Source: Halichondria panicea (lineage: Eukaryota; Porifera; Demospongiae; Suberitida; Halichondriidae). From it: 64,000 bases of DNA. The notes under the pieces were generated by a model, which was not told the DNA's origin, searched no databases, and saw only the letters and a program-made list of their open reading frames with translations. Positions 13,813 through 24,657 of this stretch are shown here, piece after piece. How positions within the stretch are numbered: position 1 is the first letter of the stretch; each line of letters opens with the position of its first letter. Location: assembly GCF_963675165.1 (NCBI RefSeq), contig NC_087388.1:1466800-1530799 (forward strand), written 5' to 3'. The position numbers were made by a program, and so were the translations under genes.

Positions 13813-14010
13813 AATGATGTAATTGTGTTTGGCTGCTCCTGTCGTAGGCATGCCAACTACATCTGAATCTCGGACAATCGTCATATCCATGTTTCTTTTT
13901 CTCTGTTGAAACTCTTCTTGGTCACCAATTAAAACCAACTGTTGGACTGTTGGGGACAAAGAAGTGAAAATGTGAGGCTCAAACATTTCAGCAGCTTCTC
14001 AATAACTACA
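13813..14010 (-). pseudogene. ZNFX1: Rearranged ZNFX1-like fragment upstream of the LINE
   Basis: Minus-strand reading begins with a second copy of AAEMFEPHIFTSLSP and QLVLIGDQ (motif II/III area). It then switches to the segment that should precede it, DSDVVGMPTTGAAKHNYI, which runs into the LINE and on to the other half of the gene. The motif II/III piece is thus present twice, at about 13925-14000 and 13035-13110, and out of normal order. At about 14010 the sequence changes abruptly to a plus-strand ROCO Death-exon relic, a clear breakpoint. Confidence 0.7.
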
Positions 14011-14548
14011 AATTGGGTGCCATTGAGAATGAAGCATTCTTCCCAGGTGATATTGCTAAGAAAGAAGAAGTAATTCGACTGTGGATGTTACAAGAACCCA
14101 CCTAGATAGTGTTGGCAGACGCTCTCAGTCAACCTTCAATTGAATTGTCCCGCCAAGCAAGTCAAATTTCACAAGAACATAGTAAATTATAATTATTATA
14201 ATTATAGTGCATATTTCTAAGTATGCATACTGCTTATTCAAAGTGTGAATTATACTTATCTATTGTAGATGTTCCTCTACAAGAGAAAATCCTGGAAAGG
14301 ATTTATTTTTTCGTCCTGACGAAGACTTTATCCATTCGTTCGCTGCCATTATTGGCTTTCGATAGCAGTGTCTCGCTTTTCCCCTCTCCCTCACTTCTGA
14401 AGACATTGTGATCATCAAGAGAGAGACAAGAGGAGCAGAGCCGACCAGACAAGCACTCGTCATGCTGCAGAAGTGGGAAGCCAGGGAGACAGCAACTTAT
14501 GGTCAGTTGAGAGAGACTCTCCGTACACTCTCAATGTTTCATATCTGA
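14008..14548 (+). pseudogene. ROCO Death-domain exons 2 and 3, decayed copy
   Basis: The exon 2 relic (14008-14180) begins abruptly in the middle of the Death domain (KLGAIENEAFFPGDIAKKEE region). It contains a TAG in place of Trp (CCCACCTAGATAG), and its donor has degraded to GTAAAT. The exon 3 relic (about 14269-14548) keeps the 3' half well (ETRGAEPTRQALVMLQKW...) but is frameshifted near its start. This pair lies directly against the broken ZNFX1 fragment. Confidence 0.8.
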
Positions 14549-14829
14549 GTATCATGCATCACAGCACATTGTTATGTTAATGTACCTATTGTAGATATAA
14601 TTATATAGCTGTTCACCAAAATGCATAACTTTGTTTGTGTCACTAAACTTTCCGAACTCATGGCCATTAGCAAAAATACATTCTAGTCTACTGCAATTTG
14701 AATTTGAATTTTGAATTTAATTTTCTATACTGCCTTGCAATACACTATACGACTAAATAATTTATTAGCCTTTACTAGCTGTCAATTCTTATTAGTTAAT
14801 ACTAACTCTTCGCCCAAGTAATTTTTGTC

Positions 14830-15955
14830 TAATCTTTTGTTTGTACAAATTCTGCAACAGCTGATGATTTTCAAATTGTTGCTCTTAATTGATGTCGTAT
14901 GAGGAACTGTATAATAGTAAAGAATTTACTAACGTCCCCCATTGAACTTTCCCCAAAGACAAGCTCTCTCCTGGAAAAAAACTTTTAACACGTTCCAGCT
15001 TGCGAAGTAAGTCTCCTTACTTCTTATAGAAGAGACTGGAATTCCGCTGCCACTAAATTCTTCATCACTATACACTCTCATAAGAGAGTTACATGATATG
15101 GGTCTGCTAATGGTGATAGAGAGAGAAAGGGACTCCATTGAGAACCACATAATCATTCTCAAGATATCAACATTCACATCAGATGTACACAATAAACTGT
15201 TTTCAAAGTCTGCTAAAGCGGACCTCACCTATAGTTCAGCGTATATAGGCATTATTCCAGAATCACTACTGGAAAGTGTACCAGAGTACATCACAAAAGA
15301 ATGTCTATACTTGAAGCTGCAGTACTGTCAAGAAATTAAGAACGTGTACGTGGAAGAGGACCACACTCTTTCTCATTAAAGAGAAATCTCATCTCTTTTC
15401 CCCGGCTCTATATAATTATGATATCAAACTTGAAGAAATTCAATGGCCTAAATCCGAAGATGATAAGATTACTTTGGGATGGTATGCTAAATGTGATGAT
15501 GACGGATTTGATTTCTTCCCAACACGATTTCTTCATGTGAATCATTCACCTCTCTGACAACTTTGCCTAAAACAAAACCTGCCAACAAGACACAGACTCT
15601 CCACTACAGCTTCTGATTCTTTGATTGCAGAGGTATATGCTGCCAATTCTCGCTGTCGCATCTGGTGGACTGGTCTGCATTGGCTTATGAAAAATGGAGT
15701 GGAGATATTTGTGGATATGCCTAAAGACGCTGATAGTAATGAACTGATTTTACTAGCAAGAAGTGACATCGAAAGTCAAGTCGAACTTCCAACACTCTGC
15801 AACTAGTTATTCCGAAGGTATTCGAAGCAAAAGTTGAGTTCTGTGCTGCTATAGTGCTTACTTTTTACCTTCTTGATCCGAGCAATCTCAATGATGAACC
15901 TTTTACGAATGCTCGAATTGCACCTAAGTATTCTCTATGTCTGCATGTTTATGCA
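14830..15955 (+). pseudogene. Decayed ROCO Roc-COR region
   Basis: The best preserved relic. 15098-15379 still reads as COR (GLLMVIERERDSIENHIII to YVEEDHTLSH), and 15621-15806 reads as AEVYAANSRCRIWWTGLHWL. Between and around these pieces are frameshifts and deletions. Upstream the Roc end survives only as scraps from about 14830. The relic is cut at about 15930-16040, just before a TIR element. Confidence 0.85.
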
Positions 15956-16048
15956 GTATAGCCTCCGACATAGCTCGGAGACTGATGTTCCTTGTACGTA
16001 CATGTAGACTGTGTACATTGTCATGTGTTTGTTTGGTATTAAGTTGAC

Positions 16049-16289
16049 TACCGTAGCGCGAAATTTTTGAGGCACTTATATTTCGTGGAATGGCCTCTAA
16101 AAGCATTTCGTTGCACAATGTTTGTGGAATGACTGTTTACCTGGAAGCCACGCTTTAATCTTTGCATGTTATAGCAGATAATTCTAATTAAAAACTGAAC
16201 TAATTTCGTGGACTCAATTTTCGTGTAGGATTGCTAACCCACGAAATCAGCGAAAATTAAGCCTCTTGAAAATTTCGCGCTATACGGTA
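16049..16289. mobile_element. MITE, TACCGTAGCGCGAAATTT family
   Basis: Inverted ends: TACCGTAGCGCGAAATTTTT at the left, and AAATTTCGCGCTATACGGTA at the right. About 241 bp with no coding capacity, and A/T-rich inside with repeated 'TTTCGTGGA' motifs. It splits a decayed ROCO copy. A partial relative of the left end lies near 46570. Confidence 0.78.
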
Positions 16290-16439
16290 ATTAAACCCGG
16301 TCGTGTTTTTCAAGTAGAATATCATTCATGTCTGACGTGAGTACTTACACAACAAGAGTATTCACCCTGTGCATTGAGCTTCATCACACAGCAGCAAAAC
16401 GAATACGATAACTTGTTACTTTTGTTTAATTTGGATTTT

Positions 16440-17715
16440 CTGACTCTTCTACTGCTAATTGTTCTTTGAGTGCAGAGATTCAATTATGCTGCCAATCCTC
16501 GCTGTCATGTCTGGTCTACACATGTTGGTATACAGGCTTATGAAGAATGGAGTGGATGTATTTGTCGATATGCCTAAAGAAGCTGATAGGAAAGAACTGA
16601 TAGCGAGAATTGGCAACAAAATATATACACTCTGCATCTAGTTATTCAGGAAACAAAATAGATTTCTGTACTGTCTTCTGTTTATCTTCTTTATCCGAGC
16701 AATCTCAAGGATGAAACTTTTACAAATGCTACAAATGCACCTAAGAGATATTGATGAAGCATTAGCAGAAGGAACTAAGCAAGTCATGGAAAGAAGGATT
16801 ATGCTTCTCGAAAGATTGGGTCATCCCAAAAGATGGACTGGATCTACATAATTATTACTGGAGTAAGTTTCAAGCACGCACACGCACACACCACATGTAA
16901 ATGTTGTTGTTTCCAATGCATATACCCTTAAAGTTACAACTCAACATTGGATCAGCTCAAAACAGGTGATATTCTACTGGAGTAAGCAGCAACAAACCCC
17001 AACGTTTAATTTGTTCATGAGCTTAATTACACTTTGTACAGATTAATTTGTTGTTTCCGATGTGTGAGTCCATGATTGACTCTGCTTTGAACTGCTTATA
17101 GGAATGAAACGAAGCATCCTTCCCTGGTGATAATTATTGCCAAGAAATAATTCGTCTGTGAATGTCTCAAGAACCCACCTGGAAAACATTGGTAGACGCT
17201 CTCGTAGTCAACCTACGATTGGATTGTCCAACAAAACAAGTCAAATCTCACAAGAGCACAGTAAGTATACTACCGTTTAGCGGGTATATTTCGAGGGTAG
17301 CGGAATGATTGGTAGAAATTAAGGTTTTCGTGGAATAGCAGTATTTTTGTGGGTATAACGGTACATGCTTAATTAGTGAAAACCACGAACATTATACCCT
17401 CGGAATATACCCGCTGTATAATAATATGGTATAAATTATATAGGTATAATTATAGCTATAATTATAGCTATAATTATAGCTATAATTATTCATTTATTCT
17501 ATTGTAGACGTGCTTCTACACAAGAAAAGCATTATCGAAAACAATCATCTGTCCGTCCTGACAATAAAACTTTCTCCAATCAATTGCTGCCATCATTGGC
17601 TCTCGTTGGCAGTGTCTTGCTTTTCCCCTCTCCCTCACTTCTGAAGACATTGTGAGCATGAACAGAGAGACAAGATGATCAGAGCCAACAAGATGACAAG
17701 CGCTCGTCATGCTAC
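16440..17715 (+). pseudogene. Decayed ROCO exon 1 tail and Death exons
   Basis: Continuation of the relic after the TIR element. COR C-terminal pieces lie at 16460-16640 (LMKNGVDVFVDMPKEAD survives). The exon 1 end lies at about 16640-16865 with GGAGTAAGTTTC preserved. Death exon 2 remnants lie at about 17040-17262, still followed by GTAAGT. A Death exon 3 remnant lies at about 17510-17715. The layout is parallel to 8310-9955 and 39360-40700. Confidence 0.78.
17271..17431. mobile_element. MITE-like TIR element, TACCGTA family (second copy)
   Basis: Left end TACCGTTTAGCGGGTATATT; right end ATATACCCGCTGTATAATAA running to a degraded ATGGTA. Same position in the intron between Death exons as at 9549 and 40360. 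An AT-rich TATAATTATAGC tandem stretch follows to about 17490. Confidence 0.7.
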
Positions 17716-18515
17716 ATGGTCATGCACTTTCCGTGTTTCATATCTGTACCACATTATGTGTAGATTTAGCTGCATGCATTCAATTGCACTTAAATACTGT
17801 AGATAAAGCTGTTCAATCCAACACATGTTTGTGTCGCTGAACTTTCAGAATTCATGCCTTGCCACTTAAGCAAAAATTACCTACTGCTACACTTCCAATT
17901 GTCATTTTTTCTACTGATATAATTATATGCAACATCTTACGTCCTTCAAAATTAGCACATTTTTGTTACTACTGTACAGAACGAATTTTTGCACTCAGTT
18001 CTATATAGCTAATGGCCGGTTGTGCATGCAATGTCATGACTTAATTATAATTATACTGTGTTATTTATCAGTCACTGCCTCTGTTTTAATATTCTCGGAT
18101 CCAGATTGGCTTTAGCTTATTAATGCCATATCTACCCCTATACACCAATTCAGTTACCCTGACACGTAACATAATTATACATCAGCTAAATGTGTAGGAC
18201 ATGATATAATTGCGCCAATAGAACCTATACATTCAGTATGAGTTATTCATCACTTCCTTTCCAGTTCCAGTAACTGTTACATTTAAATGTCATGAAAGTA
18301 TATACACATCAATAATTCAGTGACTACAATAAATGCGCATCATAAAAACTCGATATTAGTAAAAGCAGGAGTTCATTAAATAAGTACCAAAAAGTTAATA
18401 CACACTATACAGCTTCTTTGTTGTGCGCAGGGCCCCTTGCTCTGGCCTTGCCTTTTTGCTTTGTATTTGCCATGGCTGTCAAATTCCAGTGGATCAAAGT
18501 TTGCAATTAACTGTT
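17716..18515. other. Duplicated spacer ending in a ZNFX1 3'-end scrap
   Basis: Non-coding. 17720-18420 is parallel to 9960-10860 and 40700-41490. At 18477-18510 a short stretch (CAAATTCCAGTGGATCAAAG) matches the last codons of the ZNFX1-like gene on the minus strand, as at 41505-41530. Beyond it the similarity stops, so the duplicated segment ends here. Confidence 0.65.
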
Positions 18516-19859
18516 TTGGAACCTTCCTTTAAAATTCCTGGATCCGCCACTGCTCTGTATCACTTCTTCGCTCTTGCAGTGAGGCCGAGGGTCAGAAAGT
18601 TGTCAGTGTTCAGTTTAGCAGTCATATTTAATGCAAACAGTCAGCAGTGTTGGGGGTCACGGGGGTGAGTACATATTGCACATGTATATATATATAGAAG
18701 TGTACTGCACCACTATTAAGCCTGTTCAGGCTCTTGTAGCTTCAGAACGGTTGTCACACAAGCAGTGCATTGTTTCCTCTTCTGATATACGCTATATAAC
18801 ACTGGAGCATGATAGAAAGCAAGCACACGCTGTATATCTGTGGCCCGGCTTTCCCTGCAGAAAGAGAGCAGTCTGAACATGAGTCAAAATGTGTGCAATT
18901 GAAAACACACACAATAGAGCACTGTCAATCCTATGACTGGTTGTACTAATATCTTCAATCTACACTACTTGAGTGTACATTTTCGAGCACCTACTCTAGG
19001 TACCTAATTCTATGCAACCACAACACTTTAGCTGGATTTCCTCCACAACTGCCATAATAATCTCCTCACGTTATCCAACAATATATACATGACTTGCATC
19101 ATCAATGTATAGTATACAACTCTGCAGAAAATGATTATTATACATACATGCCTTGGCTTTTTGGAACACAGCATCACCCGTTTTAGATGAATACAGTGAA
19201 TCAAAATTAAATGACCAGATGTGCGATTGATGAAGCCAATGATGTGTGTGACTTGACAGAACCTAAACATTCGAGTAATGTATGGGCAAGAGTACACTCT
19301 TGGTATATATGCGTTAGTCACCCATCCATTTGATTTCATAATCTGAAACTTCCTGTTTGAATAAAATCTACTTGTGGTAGTAGTTTATAGTGTCTAACTT
19401 GGGGTTGAAGAAGCCTTGAAATTGATATGAAAAATAATTATATAGGTCACACGCACCAGTCTTCCTGTGAAAAGAAGTGAGAAGCCGCCACATAACGAAA
19501 AGTTTCATGCATAATTACAATCACACGTGTATGCCAGCTAAAATTATGATAACTGAACCTCATTCTATGGGTTAGTCAGCACCTTCATTTCTTTGTGACG
19601 TATGGAAAAAGAATCCCAAAGTGCTGGCAACATACATAACTGCATATTGCACTAGATCATTACGTATATTTGCATAACGATGTTATTATTATCATTATTA
19701 TACGATTATATCAGTTCAAGTCAGCAAGCAATGATTTATGTCAGTTGTGTGCTGGTTTATGTCTATACGGCTTAATTTTGTATAATTAGAGAACAATTAA
19801 GCACGTTTTAAAATAGAATAATAGATGAAATTTATGGGCCTGATTTGAGCCAAGACAAC
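18516..19859. other. Gene-free spacer with dispersed repeats
   Basis: No coding region supported. The block 19443-19550 (CCAGTCTTCCTGTGAAAAGA) recurs at 25716-25800 and, diverged, at 21365-21480. 19345-19430 (CTTCCTGTTTGAATAAAATC ... GAAGAAGCCTTGAAATTGA) recurs at 21568-21630. These are low-copy dispersed repeats of unknown type. Confidence 0.55.
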
Positions 19860-20345
19860 TTATTCAGGAGTTGCTTGTACTCGAGTCACGGTTTGGCTCT
19901 TCATACTACAATCCCAACCACAGCTCGATAGGCTGGTCTGTGTATATACAGTGTTGACAAGCTGGTCGTAATGACTTGATGAAATGACGTTCTCCAAGCG
20001 GTGCATTTGTAAATTGTGTGGGTGGATATAGATGCCAAGCGTGATATTATGTAATCCTTTTGAGCCTTCTGGCCGTCTCTGGTGGGCGGTCTCTGGTGGC
20101 ATCCTTCCTTCTGCATGCTTTTGCTTTGCTGACTTTTTCGTAAAGGGTGCATTCCCTAAGAACCTCACTTCTGCAGCGTCCTCCAATTCTTGTCACGTTC
20201 CGAGGTTTGCCATTGCAAGGTCTGTGACATTTGCATGCATCAGGCCAAGAAGATGGTCCAGTGTGTGAGCCTGTCTTTAATAACAATGATTTGCAAATCG
20301 AAAATGTGGTCGAAACGATTGAGGTACCGGCCGTGGAAGGGGATG
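19860..20345 (-). other. Unrecognised possible coding relic
   Basis: The minus strand has a frame of about 117 codons (20047-20400) with a Cys-containing patch (DACKCHRPCNGKPRNVT). Two overlapping frames of similar length lie on the same strand. I do not recognise a family, and no splice context or start supports a gene. The plus-strand frame at 20032-20268 is no better. It is slightly more G+C-rich than its surroundings. It could be a decayed exon or chance. Confidence 0.2.
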
Positions 20346-20359
20346 TCGACAAAGGAGAC

Positions 20360-20575
20360 TTTGTAATTCGGATTGAAGCAGTGAGACGACACCTGATCAT
20401 AATTAGTAAGCACAGTACTGATAATTATTGATTGCACTATTTATAGGGACAACTCTACTCTATTGATAACAGTCGTGCTGAATGGTCATGTACGCATTTA
20501 GAAGATGCGTTAATCAAATACTTGCAGCCATCTTATACCGGAGGATACAATAGTTCACATGCATACTGCAATGGT
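20360..20575 (+). pseudogene. Isolated ankyrin-array scrap of a ROCO gene
   Basis: Short matches in order to the three-ankyrin unit: GAAGCAGTGAGACGACACCT, AGTAAGCACAGTACTGATA, GATTGCACTA, GTGCTGAATGGTCATGT, GATGCGTTAATCAAA. They are separated by small insertions. No frame survives. It shows that another ROCO ankyrin array once lay between copies 1 and 2. Confidence 0.7.
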
Positions 20576-20702
20576 CAACAATAGGAGTGCACCGCTGCAA
20601 AATTGTAAAATGTGTGCTTTGCTACTATAGTGTTTCAAGTTAGTGCATGTAGTGCTCTAATGTAATGCTTTTTGGAGCAGATTATACGAACATACTGCAA
20701 GC

Positions 20703-20872
20703 TACAGTGGAACCCCTCTATAACGGACATCTTTGGGGAACAATGTTTTGGCCTTTATACAGAGGTGGCCTTTGTTGAGAGGTTGTTTTGTTCATTTGGG
20801 ACCTGGGCGCCTGGCCGTTATATAGCAGCTGGCCTTTATTCGGAGGTGGTCGTTAACAGAGGTTCCACTGTA
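20703..20872. mobile_element. Tc1/mariner-like MITE with TA target duplication
   Basis: Terminal inverted repeats CAGTGGAACCCCTCTATAAC (20705 on) and its inverted partner ending GAGGTTCCACTG (20870), flanked by TA on both sides (20703-20704 and 20871-20872). 166 bp, non-coding, with internal GGCCTTTAT and GAGGTGG direct repeats. Confidence 0.85.
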
Positions 20873-22387
20873 ATTGATAGTAATCCCTATGCACTCATGA
20901 CACTTTTGCAGGCACTACTGGAGTATTTGGCATTAATTTGATTTCCTTTGCAACTACCATAACATATTTTATATTGTTTGTCACAATACTTAACATGATT
21001 GTACCAAGGACGCCCTTGATTGCACTATACAACTCTTGACATTGTAAACTGGTTCTCACTCAATTCATGTATATAAATACCTGTCATGGTTTTTTGAAGC
21101 CATAGGAGCAGTATCGCCCTCATTTTGGATGAGGAAAACTTGAAGAGAGATACAGGTACAGCAAATCAGTGTGTGCAATTGATGAAACCATATAGCGTTC
21201 CTTCACTTTCATCACAGTATAGGCCTAATTAAACTGCACCAAGCAAGGAATGCTCACTGCCTCTGCATGTTTCTTTGTGGAAATGCTGTCAAATTAATTA
21301 GCCAGATTGATGATTTAGGCCCTTTGCTAGATCTAACCAGCTATCTGTGAAACACGCGCCAATCTAGTCTTCCTGACATGTGAAAAGAAGTGACGAGCTG
21401 ACACTTAACGAAAAGATTCTTATATAGACACACGTCATGTATAGACACACGTACGCCAGCTAAATTGTTATATCAATAATTTTTATGATACTGGAACACT
21501 GAATTGTGTGTGACTTGACACATTCATTTTAATTTACCACAACTTCCATTTCCTCTGACATTTTAACTTCCTGTTTGACATGTGCAATAAAATCTCTATA
21601 CTTGATTTGAAGAAGCCTTGAAATTAAACAAGCAACCAAGCAGACTGTACCAGTTGTCCCATCACAAGACTAGAGACAAAAAGTGGTTTTCTAAGGTAAA
21701 AACTCACTTTTGTGAATTCTGATCTGTTTTATGAATAGCTCTCTTTTACATGTTGTTTGTACCACTCTTATGCACACTACCTAACATAAGTGTCTGCATG
21801 CAGAAACCTGCTCCCAGTCCTTTAATTAATAGCTCATCTTACTAATAATTATAGCTAGTGTTTAGAATTTGTATTGATTGTATAGAGGTTATTCTGCATA
21901 CCATATAATTATTGTGTACTATAGGGCTCAGTGAACCCCGGACCCTGGGCCCTAGGATCCAGTGACTCTTAAGATTTAATTAGTGACCCCCATAAACACT
22001 GCATAAATTTTACAAAACACTCAGTGACCGGGGATCACTGGATCCTCCAATACTGCATGGGTTTTAATAAGTTCAAGGAGGCTCTTTTGGTTGCAAATTT
22101 CGAGTCATTGCAAACGAATGACACTCAAAGTAAGCGCATGCAATTTCGCTAGAAACGCAGTATATAGGCCTTGTATACCTTCATTCGTAAGGGATTACTC
22201 AAACCAGTATGCGAGTAACACAATAGTAAATTGTCTTTATATTGTCTGCATGTGTACATGTGTTGCGTGTAGTACAATTGCATTGTGTGCTGCATGTGTG
22301 TTGTGTGTAATGGCATTGTATAGCACAGTGACTCAGTGGCAGTGACTCAGTGGTAGATCCAGGAAAAATGAAAGAGGGATTCCAAAC
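20873..22387. other. Gene-free spacer
   Basis: No gene seen. 21100-21210 is a diverged copy of a block also at 25395-25520 and 42700-42800 (GATGAG..., CTTGGAGAGAT..., AATCAGTTGAT). 21930-22050 contains short direct repeats around CAGTGACC and GGATCCAGTGA. 22250-22340 is rich in TGTG. Confidence 0.5.
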
Positions 22388-22766
22388 CAGGGCCGTAGAT
22401 AGCTTAGTGTGCAGGGGTGGTAAAATAAAAGCTGAACATTTTTTTAGTAAAAAAAGGTCAACTGTTATTTCATATCCTCTGAGTATGGCAACTTGCTGTG
22501 GCACCAACTTAGATCAACTAAAACAAGGTAGCTTGAGCTAGAAAGGTACTCCTGCTTCCAGAGGCGCAGTGGAGCTCAGAATTTTACCTAAAAAACAGGT
22601 CATCACTCGTTCTCAACAGTCAGCATGCGCATCAGATAGCCCTGCCCACATCTCAATTTCATTACATCATTCTAATCAATAAAAGCATTGTGCATGTGCA
22701 GTATTTTGGCAGATCTAGAATGCCTGGGGGGCAACTGCCCCCTGCCCCCCGCTGTCTACGGCCCTG
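22388..22766. mobile_element. TIR element, CAGGGCCGTAGATAGC family
   Basis: Ends CAGGGCCGTAGATAGC (22388-22403) and GCTGTCTACGGCCCTG (22751-22766) are inverted repeats with one mismatch. CAAAC immediately flanks both sides (22383-22387, 22767-22771) and may be a 5-bp target duplication. A left-end relative lies at about 46668-46755 and shares GGGGTGGTAAAATAA and GCTGAACATTTTT. No coding capacity. Confidence 0.8.
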
Positions 22767-22989
22767 CAAACTAACGAGCGCATAGTGCGAATAATTTTGG
22801 GGTTACGCCCACTTCCGGTCACATGTTGTGCAGTAAGATTAAGGAAAATCCCATTCTCAGCCTGGGAAAGTCCCATAATAGACTTGCGTAGAGCTAACTA
22901 GCTGCCACGAACAGTCAACTAGCTAGCCTATAGGCTAACCATTGACTTTGAACACTCCTTTGGCAGTTGATACATCAAAACAACAGGTA

Positions 22990-24330
22990 CAGGTTACAAT
23001 GAAAGCATGCCTCGGTGGAGATGCCAAAGCTACATAACATAAAGCTACTAATACTTTTATACACGTACGTGATGAACATTATTTTGCTGCATGCAAACTA
23101 AGAGTGGGTAATGATCGACCATGATTGTCGTTAAAAACGATCGATAAAAAGTTCAAGTCTAAAATCATAGATATAAGAGGGAGAGGGATGGGAAACGGAG
23201 CACGTGCGCACAATCACTTCTGTGTAATGCCAAAAGTTGATCCGCGTTACGGCTCTAGACACCCCGCCAACCCAGCGGGAAATGTTATTACTATCATTCA
23301 CAGCTCCCCACTGGGACTCTTAGTCCTGTGCTGAGCATCCACGCCTACTGTGCATCATATAGAAGCGTTGTGTATCTCACCAAGAGCTTGAAAACTTTCA
23401 AAGGCAGTTTTTTGAGTGTTGTATTATCGTTTCGGCTCTATCTAGTGGCTTTGTGTACCTTCTACAAGGAGAGGCTGTGACTACAGCCCAAAATATTAAT
23501 GATTCCCTCTTTCTTAAGTAGCTGGGCATTGTATGCAAGTAAAATCAAAGCCACTTGGCTTTAGGTTGGTAAGTAATGTTCATTTTTGTCTTAGTAAGCT
23601 GGTTTTTAAAAGCATACTTTTTGGGTACCCATTTAGAAAGTTACATCAATGATTGAATGTAGGTACATGTCTCTTTGTATTCATTGATAGTTGGTTCATC
23701 GTATCGGCACAGTAATTTACGACAGAACTTTGCTACATTTCCATAATTCTCTATCATGTCTGTGACTGTACTGGAATACTCAACGGTACAGACAGAGCTC
23801 CTCTCAAGAATTTGCTGTCCAAGCTGCTTTTTACTGCTTGGAGGGTCTCACTAACTATTGCTGCTACCTTGTTGTGACTGTTCCACTAGCCATTGCTAAT
23901 ACATGGAGCTCAGTAGCTAGTTTATAGCCTAGTACTAGCTAAAAGCATGGGCTGGAGGAAATAAAGAAGAAAACATTGACCGAAACGCGGATCGTCAATG
24001 CTATTTACGTAGCGTTTCCCATCCCTCTCCCTCTTATATCTATGCTAAAATTAATGGATGCCATCAGCAGAGCCTTGCAGCTCTATTCTCACTCTTGCAG
24101 CTACCAATAGGATACAATAGCTAGCGTTCTAGTGCAGAGCTAACTAGTAAGTAGAGTAGCAACACTCGGTAAACAAGTTTGGCTGCGTGCTCTTCTGAAA
24201 AGGTCTGAAAAGGCTACAATGGCATTCCAAGTAAGCAAAACTAGGCATAACTCGAGAACGAAGCTTTATTTTGCAAATCCACGAATGAAAACATTACTAG
24301 AAGCCTATAGAAACTCTTACTTGCACTTCA
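22990..24330. repeat. Dispersed repeat, inverted copy of parts of 27080-28640
   Basis: 22990-23140 (GGTGGAGATGCCAAAGCTAC, GCATGCAAACTAAGAG, GGGTAATGATCGAC) matches the reverse complement of 28510-28640. 24050-24320 (GGATGCCATCAGCAGAGCC, CTAGCGTTCTAGTGCAGAGC, GGCATTCCAAGTAAGCAAAA) matches the reverse complement of 27100-27290, 27925-28060 and 28385-28480. The repeat is interrupted by the TIR element at 23166-24044. No coding sequence. Confidence 0.75.
23159..24051. mobile_element. DNA-transposon-like element with perfect 32-bp TIRs
   Basis: The arms at 23166-23197 and 24013-24044 are perfect 32-bp inverted repeats (outer end CATAGATATAAGAGGGAGAG). CTAAAAT flanks both sides directly (23159-23165 and 24045-24051), a 7-bp target duplication. 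The related repeat near 28470 shows the uninterrupted, single-copy form of this site. 879 bp inside the duplication, with no transposase frame, so non-autonomous. Confidence 0.88.
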
Positions 24331-24379
24331 TTGATCCTTGAGCATCTGTAGCAGTCTACACAAACAGACACACACAAAC

Positions 24380-24622
24380 ACACTACCGTATACCTCGCTT
24401 GCGCATGCGCACCGAGGCATAATCATTGATACAACAGCTACAAATCATACAATATCTACAAAAACTTATAGAAAGCTAGCTGGTAGCTGTACTAAAGCCA
24501 TAATAGCTAGCCTGGCTGAAAGGGGGGATCCGCGGCAACCTGAGATCTCCCCCTGGATCCGCCACTGAGTGTTACCTAATTATGCCTCAGTGCACGTGCG
24601 CAAGCGAGGTATACGATAGTGT
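24380..24622. mobile_element. MITE with about 40-bp TIRs
   Basis: The left end ACACTACCGTATACCTCGCT through GAGGCATAAT (24380-24424) and the right end ATTATGCCTC through AGGTATACGATAGTGT (24578-24622) are inverted repeats with a few mismatches. The inside is non-coding. A (GT)n tract (about 24622-24657) abuts the right end. Confidence 0.82.
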
Positions 24623-24657
24623 ATTTGTGTGCGTGTGCGTGTGTGTGTGTGTGTGTG

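Noticed and set aside
20047..20400. Cys-containing minus-strand frame as a new small protein gene
   Set aside because: No family recognised, competing frames are equally long, and there is no start context; kept only as a low-confidence note.
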